The notes under the pieces: generated by a model
What the model saw: the letters and a program-made list of their open reading frames with translations, nothing else
Told to the model about the DNA's origin: nothing
The model's database searches: none
NCBI RefSeq assembly: GCF_036669915.1
Contig: NC_089320.1
Location: 10,347,233 to 10,411,232, forward strand
Length of the DNA stretch: 64,000 nucleotides
Direction of reading: 5' to 3'
Origin: Pocillopora verrucosa
Taxonomy: Eukaryota > Cnidaria > Anthozoa > Scleractinia > Pocilloporidae
Translations under genes and position numbers: made by a program
Part shown: piece after piece, positions 12,214 to 23,130 of the stretch
How positions within the stretch are numbered: position 1 is the stretch's first letter
How the letters are laid out: each line of letters starts with the position of its first letter

Positions 12214-12648
12214 TTAGCGTCGGTCGCTTGCCCATTTTCCAAGTTTTTTTGCTGCAGAGCTCTTTGTGACTTGCTTACTTCGTCCTTCATCCTCAGCGCC
12301 GAGATCTTCAGCCTCGGAGTATCTTACAGTATCATATTTCTCCATGTTTATTAGTTCCAAATACGTCTGTAAATCAATGCAATATTTATCATTCTTTGCT
12401 GAAAGGAAGGTAGGGAGTAATGAACGAGAACTTCATTTAATGACGTAATTGTTCAACTGTAAATGTCTTCAATATCTAATAATTTGACAAACTTTCCTGA
12501 AAACTCAGACTAAAAATCAAAGACCGATGATTTTTGACAAATTTGATTGAACGAAAGAAGACAAAATTTACACTGAGTGTATAATCACTGTATATATCTG
12601 TGATTGGTCAAAGATTGCATCATACTTAAAATCTGAATTCAAGCGCGG

Positions 12649-12889
12649 CTAAAACGGTTTAAGATTTAAAATGGCTGCCAGAGACTCCTTGAATTTTATG
12701 AAAAGGAGATAACTACAAGAAAAATAAAGAAAGGCTTTATCGCTCCGAAAAAAAAACAGAGTAATTGCTCTCGTTATATCATAACAACAAACCTCATTAC
12801 GAAGATATTCATCCATTCTTTGACGCAGGATTTCAAACCGGGGACGAAATTCAGGGCTAAGATTCCAGCACCTTGTCATTATATCATAC
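12649..12889 (-). other. Kinase C-lobe end exon
   Basis: Exon 12793-12889 encodes YDIMTRCWNLSPEFRP and RFEILRQRMDEYLRNE, the last helix of tyrosine kinase domains with the conserved CW...RP pair. It splices in phase 0 to the tail exon 12214-12366. The sequence from 12792 down to 12649 is intron. Confidence 0.8.
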
Positions 12890-15198
12890 CTGAGAAAGAT
12901 TTGGTTATTCATCACTTTTAAAATTTTATAATAGACGATAAGAGCTGCACAACTTGGTTTTAAATAAAGCTACGAATCTAACACTGAAAACTGGGTACCT
13001 CATTATCAGCAGGAAAGATTGTCGTAAGGTACGTGTGATAGCACCTCAGCTTCACCTCGGCTACACTTCGACTGCATCTTCATTGCAGCATCACAACTGT
13101 ACCTCAAAAGCGGGCGGTGTGCGCACTCCGATTGCGTTGCATTGTGGTAGCTTCATTTTCAATATGGCGGTGAAAGCAGCAGACATCGGTAGACTTTGAC
13201 TGAACATTCCGTAAAAGTTAGGCCGTTTCTTTTTCTTTTCACCCTAGGTAAATTTACTCTGATTTATTCTGAATTTGTAAAAGTAATTTTTTTACGTATT
13301 TGTCGCGTAACTTGTCGTTCCATGTAATTCGAGAAAGTCAAATTTGATGTACGTCGTAGTTTGGAGCTTTTCAAAGATTTGGATGGCCGCTTTGATCCTT
13401 CTTCAACAGCTCTGACCAGAAGCTCACAAATGCTCTCAAACGCTCTCCAACGATGCATGTGTTTCTCCCATTTTTAGTGCTAGTGTTTGAGACCGATCAT
13501 GGCCGAGAAAAGGTCTGTTGTTGCGTTACATAGCGCTACTATTGCATACTCAATTGTAGTAATTGGGTCGTAAATCAGTATACTTTCCTAAATAAAAGGA
13601 AATTAACTGATGGCGTGTGTTGTATGGTAAATCTACTATCTTGATCATTGAATGAAGGACAGTTGAATTAGAGCAATGAAAGGAGTCACTTGACCAGTGA
13701 GTAACTCTACAATGCATTCGACGACACGCCGGGTAAGCCCGAAAGCAAAAAGCAGTCGATCGTTAAAAGGCGCTGATATGCTTGTGTGACTCCTGCCACT
13801 CGCTTGCGCTTTTGAATCTTCTGACCTGAAAGCTCAGCTGTTATTAGGATATCTTTTAACGACTCGTTTGTGATGTGATAATAAGGTGTCATTTCCGCAC
13901 CTGTATGTTCTTGAGGTTTGGCATAGCCGGATGAGATTGTGTTATAATAAGTGTTGTCATATACCAAGACTTTTTCACTCAAAAAAAACGAGCACTCTGA
14001 CTGGTTGATTCTTGGTAATGTGCTTCTGATCAAATTTAAATGTATCCCGAACAGGACACAATCGCGCAGTTTGTTTTGCCTCGAATCCTAATAATCCTGA
14101 TGTTTTCTGAGACGTCGAGGGAAACATAAGGACTTTCGGGAAAACAAAACTGTTCACCTCGGAATCATTCATTAAGAATGTAATGTTTTCATGTGCGCGC
14201 GCTATTTTTTTTTGTTTTCAAGTATACTGTCTCTCCTGTAGAAAATAATTCCAAAGACACGTTTCTCAAGACCTTATTCCAGGTATTCTCTATTCTTTAG
14301 GCATATTTGAAACTATGTACGTTTTTCATTAAACGCTGAGCGTGACGAATTTGGTCTTGGGAGGCGTAAGGCCTCTTCTTTGGCGAATCCCGTATTCACG
14401 CCTTTAAGTGTATGACATGCAAAATAGTTCGTGCATTAGAAGGTCGCTGTCTCTTTGTAACCCGTTTGCATGTCAAGGGTCGATTCCCCGTTAAATAACT
14501 CGCGAATTTGATATTATTCACACAGCCATTGGCTGTGAGTGTAACTGCTGCCAAATGAAACATTCAAATTGTTTGGGGAAAAAAAATTCAAAAGGAATCT
14601 TCTCTTCAACACAAGAAATTCAGAACTTGTGACATTTCATTGTTGTATAACTTAAGAATTTTCTTTTCTTTCGATGCTTGTGGAAAAGTTGTTTTTCAGC
14701 TGAGGTAATTTTTGTATTTTCAGAGTCCTTTATATCTGCGACTAATTTGTCAATTTATCAGTTCTTGTTCACAGAGTAGAGTCAGCAAACCAAGAAACTA
14801 CGTTCTCTTTTTTGGAGCGTGTATTGAAGATTTCATTCTCCAGGAAGGTATACCTCACAAGAAAGTAACTTCAGTCCATTAACTCAGTATACGAAGGGAT
14901 AACAGTTGATATCATCACACCATCCAGGAAGAAAGAAAGCGACGAGAATAGACCAATAAATCAGTTTGGGAGCGTTAATCTTGATGAGATAAATTTTCAT
15001 ACTTAACTTAAAGTACAGCAAATAGAACAGAGTATTAAGTATCTTGGGCATGATTATGTTAATGCATGAGGGTAAAGTCTGCTAATGTGTACCACTTTCG
15101 TAGGACTAGGCACATTAGGAGGTATTATTCAGTTATTGTTTTCCTGACTGGATCTTAGCATTTGCAAATTATGGAAAGCTGACTGCGTAAACTCTCAC

Positions 15199-15389
15199 GA
15201 GTGAAGCATTTTGCAGCAACCGTCCGATTTCCAGGCCTTCCATCTGGAGAACTCAAAAGAGCTCTCCACACGGCTCCGAAAGCTCCTCGCCCAATGAGCT
15301 CTTGAAGTTGGACACGGTCCACAGCAATCTCCCATTCATCTGCTTCTGCATCATTCAACTCCTTGCTCACCTTTCGCTTTTGGTCTGGA
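15199..15389 (-). other. Kinase N-lobe exon
   Basis: A 191-nt exon holding the juxtamembrane end (EWEIAVDRVQLQELIG), the glycine-rich ATP loop GRGAFGAVWRA and the beta-3 strand VAAKCF, whose Lys is the ATP-contacting residue of protein kinases. It resembles the start of FGFR/RET-class kinase domains. It ends in phase 1; the next surviving exon begins in phase 2, so direct joining shifts the frame. Confidence 0.85.
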
Positions 15390-17302
15390 CTATAGAACAT
15401 AAAGACAATACTCTTCTATCATAGCAAGTCAAAGACAGAACTACATGATTAACTTGTATGTTGATGTAACCAATGTTCCTGAGGTTTATTTCAGATGCTG
15501 CTAGATAAGGACCATGATCAAATTCTGAACATCTGATCTTTATTAGGCAAAAGGATTGAAAGTTATGTTTCTATCTTTCTTTCTATGCCGTTCTTTTTGA
15601 GGTGAAAGTAATCTTCTTTTCACCCTTGACTGTATAATGTAAAGATGAATAAATTTCAGGATCAACTGGCAGAATTACTTGAATCCTGGGAGTGAGTGAA
15701 ATTTACATCGTCAAAACATTTTATAGCTGCCTTTTTTATACCAAACTACAACAGTAGTTAAGTGATCTCTTTTTAAATTATACGAAAAAAGGAAGACAGA
15801 AAGCTTAACTAAGTAAAATTTGGACGGAGGATACTTTGATCTTGTGTAAAATTTTTTCAAATAACTGGTTAAACAGATAGCAACATTTGCCAAATCCAAT
15901 CTTAAATAGAAGTTTACTCACATTTCTATGGCTGCATCTTTCCATCACCGATTATGAAAAATACCAAGCAAAGAAATGACGGAAATTATAAAGTGTTAAT
16001 AAGAATATGCTCTTACAAACGTAATAATATTGCGACTTAACATCTTGTTGGACATAATGTAGAACCGTGGAGCCACTCATTGCAAATCATGACGATCAAA
16101 ATTTTCACATATTATAGTTGTTAATATACTTTAGCTATCTTTGCTTTAAATTTTGAAATTTCTTAAATGACCTCTTAAGCTTTAGATTATGCCTAGTTGA
16201 AATTTGTTCTCAGCGCGTCCCTTCTACCGAGTCACCAGCGAACCCGAGTTTTAGGACGGAGACATTACGGTATAGCTTTCAAACTAGATTTCTGGTGTTT
16301 AACACTCCTTTCACTACAATTTTAAAAATCCTGGAATAAGATTGCCAAGGTGAAGAGGAGTTGAGAAGTCTAGATAGCCTTAGACGCTTCGAAAAATATA
16401 TTTCTGATCGTGTTGGATGACACGAGTTCCTTAGAAAAATTTCAAAAATCATTTATTTTATGGTCAAAGACTTTCACCTGTTCCTCGTCGATGACGAATG
16501 TACCAGCCAATAAGAAAAATGATCATGGAACCAAATACTGGCCCAGCAATGTAATACAACTTCAAATCAGCAGTAGGAATACTATTTTCCGCATCCTGTC
16601 CGGAAGCTGAAAGGAAGAAATCTTTAAAAAATTTTCTATAGTGTGGGGTTGAGGTGGATGACACAAACCAAAACGTTTTTTGCGAGAGTGATACCATATC
16701 AAGCGTCAAGTTCAAGTCACGAGTCAGGTTCGTGTCAATTCAAATTGTTTCAGCTTTTATTTTTTTGCTATTTTTTGTTTTCCGACTTTTTTTTTTAATC
16801 ACACACCTGAGGCAGAAGTCCTTATTCAACGACAAGATGAAATCCAAAAAGATGAAATAAGCTGTTTCAACTGAAGTAAAAGGTAAAATCTTAGTTCAAT
16901 GAACGGGTTTGTTTGTCTTGTTCTATGTTTAGTGACTCGTGACTCGAACATGACTCGGGCTCGAAGTTGACTTTTTAAAATGATCAACTCTTCTCGCGAA
17001 ATGCAAAACCCCGACTGAATGCATTAATTATTTTGCTGTGCATTATTTAAGCTACTTTCCATAACCTAAACACTTGACTGGAAATTATGAGGTCTTTCGC
17101 TTCTTTTGCCTCGAAGGTAGTGCAAATCTTCCCCCTAATATTTAGGCAAACCTTGATTCTGAATCCAACATAAAAGAACGTGCTAATAAGCGTGCTGAGT
17201 GTTTTTACTCCTATTGGAGACTCTTCCTTTCACTTCTACATGGTAGATAACTATTACCAACGTGTTTGGCAACACTGACACGAAATGATAGTTTTGATTT
17301 AC

Positions 17303-18426
17303 CTGTTACATGTACACCAATCGACAAAGTAGCCTTAGCTATCCCAGTATGGTTTTTGGCAGTACATTCATAAATGCCTGCATCCTCAAAGTTACATAGC
17401 TGATAACCAAAGTGTTGTTGTTACCAAGTCGCTCTCCACTCTTGGTCCAGTTGATATTTACTGGTGGGTCGCCCCTCTCAAAACAATGTGTTGCAAAAGC
17501 AGAGTTCAATGCAATGGAACGGTTCTTGAGTTCAGGATTAAGTTGAGGTGGTACTAAAAAGTTAAAGCGAGAAAGTTTCTCCAGGCGTGGTATCTTTCAA
17601 GTTAGGATCCCAAGTGAAAATATTGACATGATGTGAGATAGCGTGCGAAGATAAGAGCGTGTGTGTATCTCCAACATTACATGCAGCTCGCCTTCCAGGT
17701 TACGACAGCAACAACAAACCACCTTAAATTTGTAATATCCAGGGCTATGAGTATTAACACCCATTGTTTGTTGTTACCTGGTTCAGAATGAGCTATGAAA
17801 TTGCATGAGGTCGCGTCGGCGTATACTTACTTTGTGTAAGTTTACACCATCGTACATTTTAGCATCAATCGATTTAAAATACGTCCACTACTCAGTCCCA
17901 ATTGCAGAGGAAAACTGTAAATATTCATGGTTTGACTGGAAGATTCTGCAATATCGATGCAATCCCACGCCAAATGAACTCTCATCTGCTCCTAGTTGTT
18001 AACTAAGTTGTTTAACTTGTATTATACTCTTTTCAACTTAATTCCAAACATTAAAGCGAAACATTACGCCTGACTGACCGGTCAAGATTATTATTAGGTG
18101 TCCTTTACTGGAACTTCCTCATCTTAATTCCAAAACTAAACCCGATATGCTCATGCTAAACTCTTTATTACGGTCACCTTGGACTTTGACATAAATGCTG
18201 TCACTGGATGACCTTCCGGAGTTGACCGCTTCACAGGTGTACCACCCTTGGTCTTTTGTTGTCACCCTGGTCAGACAAATAGCGTTGCTCTGTCCTCTAA
18301 GGGTACCATCTTTTGTCCATCGTATTTGGGGCTCAGGGAAACCTGCATCAACTATACAATTCAAGTTAACACTGTCTCCTTCTCTGATGGTATTGTTTGG
18401 TATAATAACATGAATTTTCGGGAAAG
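17303..18426 (-). other. Immunoglobulin exons 3 and 4 of the kinase-like gene
   Basis: Exon 18178-18426 (249 nt) is intact I-set: NLNCIVDAGFPEPQIRW and TTKDQGWYTCEAVN. Exon 17303-17553 is 251 nt, one short of a multiple of three. It starts in frame (HCFERGDPPVNINW, NNNTLVISYVT) and finishes in the next frame (FEDAGIYECTAKNHTG), locating a 1-nt loss near 17390 in a short T run on the coding strand. Confidence 0.8.
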
Positions 18427-19130
18427 CTAAGAAGAGAAAGGAAATAACAAAAACTGAATGCTCAACTAAACTCTTTGACTTTCCTTTCACAACAGCCAAT
18501 CATTTTCATCCACGTATTTTATCACTTTTAAATCTTTATCATGTGACGAATTAATCCTCCCGATTCAACTCAATTAGAAATCTCTGTAAAGTAAAACTGG
18601 TACAGAACCCGTGTCTAGCACCAATTGGTTGCGCACAAGTAACAAACGTAGGAAACAATTCAGTATTTGACCTGCTATTGAGGTAAAAAGTGCCTTATTC
18701 TAATCTAATCACATTCTTATACACATTTTCCTACCATAAATTTGATTGCAATTAACTTTAGAAACATCTCATTTACAAGTACAGGTCAAAATATCATTTC
18801 AGAGGTACTGAGGTTATTAACGCTGCTCTTCCAACAGTTTTGAGAGCACTTTAAGAGTTATTCGTTGTTTTGAAGAATCTTAGACTTGAAAAAAATTGGT
18901 CTGGTAACATCACTTTCGCTTACCCTAATCTATTGAAAATGAAAGAATAATGCTTTCAGTTATCGTTATCATTTTTTGACCCAGCTGATGTATTTTGTCA
19001 TTAAATCGAACTTGAATAAAATTCAAATCTGATTGAGTGTCGCTGGAGCTTCGCGGTTCAAAGAATACGATTTAATTGATGGCGGATAAATTTTACAGCC
19101 TGCTTTCTATCACTGCAATTCCGTACTCAC

Positions 19131-19926
19131 TTATTATTGACACACTTATGATTTTATCGTCACTTGTAACCCTATCAGCTCCCTTATTTTGTTGCATGAC
19201 ACAGATGTACGTTCCGTTATCTCCTTCATGGACAGGATTAATGTGTAGACTGCCATTGGAAAGTTGAATGAATCTTCTCAGGTCCACTTCCATTCCTCCT
19301 CGTTTACTCCACCTTATCTGCGGGCTTGGAGTACCTTCGGAACTACAGTGAATAATTCCAAGAGTGCCGGCAATCACACTTTGTCGAGACTTGGTCTTAT
19401 CAGTAAATCTCGCCGTTGAAAGAAAAGAGATAACGTAGCCTTACTCGACGAAAGGTCGGGAACTTCGTTTACAATTGCTTCGGTTCCAAAAAGATAAGAA
19501 TTTTTCACCTATGCGGTGCAGGAATAATGTAAGATAGAAGTGAAAAATAAATATAAAAATAAATGTTATCTTTCTCAAAAGATATTGAGAAACTAATCTT
19601 GGCAAGTATTACCATCCACCACTAACCTAACAGGTTCACATGTAGTCAACAATGATATTAACAGTTCAGCTCACCGTTTACGTATATTATGTAATAATGA
19701 ATATATTCCAGTCTTCTGCATTCATAAGTCCCTCCGTCAGACTCCTGCACTCTGTCTATGAAGAGCTCACCATTGTCAGAAGTCCTGATCCTCTTTCCAG
19801 ATGTGGAATTCGTGTCTTGATATTTACCATGAATGAATCATCTAACATAATTGGTCTTATTTTGCATGGAGCAGCGAAGCATTTCATTTCTACCAATATC
19901 CAAAAACAGTTGCTTTTTCTCCAAGA
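19131..19926 (-). other. Immunoglobulin exons 1 and 2 of the kinase-like gene
   Basis: Exon 19675-19926 (252 nt) has the first Ig cysteine in MLRCSMQNK and the second in DGGTYEC, but a TGA replaces the expected Trp codon between them. Exon 19131-19439 (309 nt) has an intact fold: IIHCSSEGTPSPQIRW and EGDNGTYICV. Its acceptor was chosen at 19440-19441 because it restores phase 1; the alternative at 19409-19410 would not. Confidence 0.75.
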
Positions 19927-20272
19927 CTTGTTTGTTCTTTGTTAAGACCAAAAAAAGAACAAAAGTAAAAAAAACTGGTTATCAAAAAGAAAAAAATTGT
20001 ACCACTAAATGTAAACAAAAAACGTTCAAAATTTGAGAAATTTTCGAAGTAATATTGTTTCAAAGTCCCTCGTCTATTTTTTATGGTAGGGTGTTGAATG
20101 GCACTATGTAGGGAGATAGATCTCCTTCATGGTAAACTTTCCCCACCTAGCCATAGTTTTATCACACTAATTCTCTCATAAGTCTATTTTGAACAAAGTG
20201 GACGCGCCACATTTGAATTCATCTGATGATAAGTTTGATTAAACGGGATTTGATCTGAAAGAAAAGTCTTAC

Positions 20273-20611
20273 CGGGTTGACACAACGCTTGAGCTGCTTT
20301 TTCATCTTTTCGACACAGTTCAGCAGACACATTAACATCTCTATTGAGATTTTCATCAGTACGAGGACATGATGCCAGTTGAGGTTCACTTCCTGAGCAG
20401 GCTACACCAGACATTACAAACGGAATTTCATCTTCCTTCGCATCTGAGCCAATGAACTCAGCTAGAGCATCTTCGAAACCGAGCTGACGGCAAATCACTT
20501 TAACATCATTGAAGTCCCATGCATTGCGGCAGATCTTTCCCCATTTCCCCCTGAAAAATACTTCTACTCTTCCACCGTAGTCCACATTTGCTCCATTTAG
20601 GCGAACTGGAA
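20273..20611 (-). other. SRCR domain exon
   Basis: A 339-nt phase 1-1 exon of the gene above. It reads VRLNGANVDYGGRVEVF, GKWGKICRNAW, VKVICRQLGF, then CSGSEPQLASC, the standard order of scavenger receptor cysteine-rich motifs. It is open throughout and the only complete extracellular module upstream of the Ig block. SRCR domains are extracellular ligand-binding folds. Confidence 0.85.
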
Positions 20612-21726
20612 CTTTATAAATGAAGATGTCGCTTATCAGAACAATAAATAATAATAAAAAAAGCCGATACATGATCTCAAGAAAATTTTGCTCAGTACCA
20701 TTGACCGTTTTAGAACACAGACTCCAGGAGTTCCATTTGCTCCAACCACCATCAACTTTTAAATATGATGCAAAATACGTACAAAGTCAATATATTATTG
20801 TATTTTAAGTTTTCTAACAGTTTCAATGAATCTCGGTTATCTCAGTTGCACAGCATTTCAGGTTCTATTTTAAAAGTTTTGCTCTCAGAAAAGTGGAAGG
20901 TGTGCATGAAAGAGTATACGTTCTTTGTGGACCTTTAGTTAGTCCACTGATAATTTAAGTTTCTGTGTCAGTAAAAAGCAGTGAGAGCGAAAATGTCCGC
21001 TAATTGACCTCTATACTTAGATGAGAAATGAACCAGTAGGGGTAAGGTTAGGATTAATAGCTTCAATTTCACATGATTTTAATTTTGAGATCGGTCGTAT
21101 AGTTTCGACTTAGTTTTCTGATTCTTAATAAAAAAGTCAATGGCTAGCTAATTCAATTTTCCACCATTCATTAATTACTATGACGTTTCTTTTTATTTTG
21201 TTTGTAAATTTTTTTTCCTGACGATTTTTCGCCCATAGCCTTAAAGTTGTCGTCCCAATCTCTATTTGCGTCAGTGATTTCATTAACGTTTACCAGACGG
21301 GCAGGGTCTCATGAACCTTGCCCTGAGCGTTTGTACGGATTGCTTAAAGAGCTACAAGCGTAAAAATTCACACTTCTCCTTCATTCATCCCATGAAACCC
21401 TAAATATGCCCTGCTTAATAGAGTTTAGAATGCGGGTTTATTCAAGGCGTGAATTGCCGTCAAGATTACCAAGGACATTTTTGAGTGCAAGTTTTCCTGG
21501 TTTTCGAGCACTTTTCAAACGCTTTTCTCGTGCTTTCCACAGGCGGTGGATTTTCACCTTGTAATAAACGTCAAAATCTTTTGAAAAAGACCACAAAATT
21601 TGCCTCGAAACTTCGCATTTGCCTTTGAAGCTTCACTTCTCGGCTTAATATTAATTTCTCAGCCGTCGTAAGGGGTTTAGTTAGTGAATAACTATGTTCA
21701 TATCAATTTTAAGTTACGTCTTCGCC

Positions 21727-21960
21727 CTGATTTGATCCCAGACGTCCATATGGAAGTAAGATACAAATCAAGTATTATCGACTTTTCCCAATTATCCATT
21801 GGGGTATTTCTGGCTGAGGCATGTGCTCAATAATGAAATTAAAGTTATCTGCTCATAATAAACCTTAAGATATTTACTTACCTATCCTTATATTTAATGG
21901 CTCTGATTTGATCCCAGATGTCCAAGAAAAAGAAGAAACAAATCAAGTATTAATAAAAAT
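21727..21960 (-). repeat. Local duplication around a possible microexon
   Basis: The motif CTGATTTGATCCCAGA is present at ~21728 and again at ~21902, each followed by similar sequence ending in CAAATCAAGTATTA, so a ~60-bp segment was duplicated ~170 bp apart. On the minus strand the distal copy reads as a pyrimidine tract and AG acceptor followed by 21 nt and a strong GTAAGTAAAT donor. Confidence 0.55.
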
Positions 21961-22659
21961 ACAGCCTCTTACAATTAATGGTAAACTCGTAATTTGATAG
22001 GATAATGTGCAGACGAGCTGATCAGCATTATGACTGACCAGCTTAACTTTTTGTTAGGAAATGTCACTACCTTTCAAATTTGTCTGACCTCAATGGATAA
22101 CAGATCTAGCTTTTATAAATATGCTTTCCTGCAATAGAAATCACAGCTTTGCGTGTGCCGAAGATGCGTCAAAGTTCACCGCTCTCCCTGCTCTGTCTAA
22201 TAAGGTTATTCAATTAGACCTTGACTTAAGCATCAGAATATTTTTGTGCTTCCTATTAGTCAGAACTGGCCATGAGTCACTAAATGTGATTGGAATAACA
22301 CATTAATGTTGACATACCTGCATACTGATTGGCAAATGTAACGAGTACGAAGAAGAAGACCAGCTTACAGCAAAACATTTAATGACAATAGACAGTCAAA
22401 GACTTCGTGTGGGTTCTGATATAGCACAGTTTTTATTGCATTGAAAAGAACTAGAGGTTGCATGATGACGCTAGAAGGTAGTGTTGATGAATATTTGTCA
22501 AAACAGAAAACCTGCCGTATCCCAAATATTTATGAGTACCCTGTTACACGAGAGAAAGATGATTAAAAAAAAATTTCCTTTCCGAGGAAAACGAAATATT
22601 CGGGTTAGCGTGTTGGCGTAACGTTCTGTTTCAATTATCATGTTAATAATTAACAAGGA

Positions 22660-23130
22660 CTCGTGTGAGATATAAGCGATCCTCGCAGCTATAAACACGG
22701 AACTAGTAATTGAAATGAAAAAAATTCAGGCCTGTACGGGATTTGAACCCATGACCTCTGCGATACCGGTGCAGCGCTCTACCAACGAAGCTAACAAGCC
22801 AAATGTGAGCTGGACGTAATGTTGGATCCAAATAAGCCTTGGTGAATAATGACTGGAAACATATGAAAATCATATATGTGCACTGCGGTGAAGAAATGAG
22901 ATATGAGCGATCCTCGTAGCTATGAACACTACTGAACTAGTAGTTGAAATGAGACCTGAAAAAAATTCAGGTCCGTACGGGATTTGAACCAGTCATATTT
23001 CCAGTCATTGTTCACCACTTGGAAGATTTATTTGGATCCAACATTATAACCAGCTCCCAGTTGGCTCGTTAGCTCAGTTGGTAGAGCGCTGCAACCGGCA
23101 TCGCAGAGGTCACGGATTTATGGGTTGAAA
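22660..23130. mobile_element. Pair of tRNA-derived SINE copies in opposite orientation
   Basis: Copy 1 (tRNA-like part 22729-22800, minus strand) has an A box like TTAGCTTCGTTGG and an intact B box GGTTCAAATCC. Copy 2 (23063-23130, plus strand) has TTAGCTCAGTTGG and a damaged B box. The flanking body (GAGCGATCCTCG...TTCAGG) occurs at both ~22670 and ~22908, and GATCCAACATTA...CAGCT is shared in inverted form. They are retroposed tRNA-like sequences, not tRNA genes: the acceptor stems do not pair. Confidence 0.65.

Larger units (their letters stand above)
12214..22378 (-). pseudogene. Receptor tyrosine kinase-like gene (TSP1-SRCR-Ig-TM-kinase), disrupted
   Basis: Exons in order: 22318-22378 signal peptide (MFCCKLVFFFVLVTFANQYA); 21882-21902 possible 21-nt exon; ~20706-20755 truncated thrombospondin type-1 repeat (DGGWSKWNSWSLCS); 20273-20611 SRCR domain; Ig exons 19675-19926, 19131-19439, 18178-18426 and 17303-17553; 16478-16606 transmembrane segment (LYYIAGPVFGSMIIFLIGWY) with basic stop-transfer residues; 15922-15937 candidate 16-nt exon; 15199-15389 kinase start with Gly loop LIGRGAFGAVWRA and VAAKCF; 12793-12889 end of the C-lobe (YDIMTRCW...RPRFEILRQRM); 12214-12366 tail with YLEL and EKYDTV tyrosines, stop TAA. 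Most junctions are phase 1. Lesions: in-frame TGA at 19838-19840 in Ig1, 1-nt deletion in Ig4, TSP1 cut short, and no exons for HRD, DFG or APE between 15.2 and 12.9 kb. Intact relatives would be cell-surface signalling receptors. Assembly error remains possible for the small lesions. Confidence 0.8.

Noticed and set aside
13707-14172. Minus-strand frames of 108 and 65 codons between the kinase exons
   Set aside because: Checked as possible missing kinase exons; no HRD, DFG or APE and no kinase-like residues.
22729-22800. Possible tRNA gene
   Set aside because: A and B boxes are present, but the acceptor stem does not pair and a second, rearranged copy lies nearby; it is a SINE.
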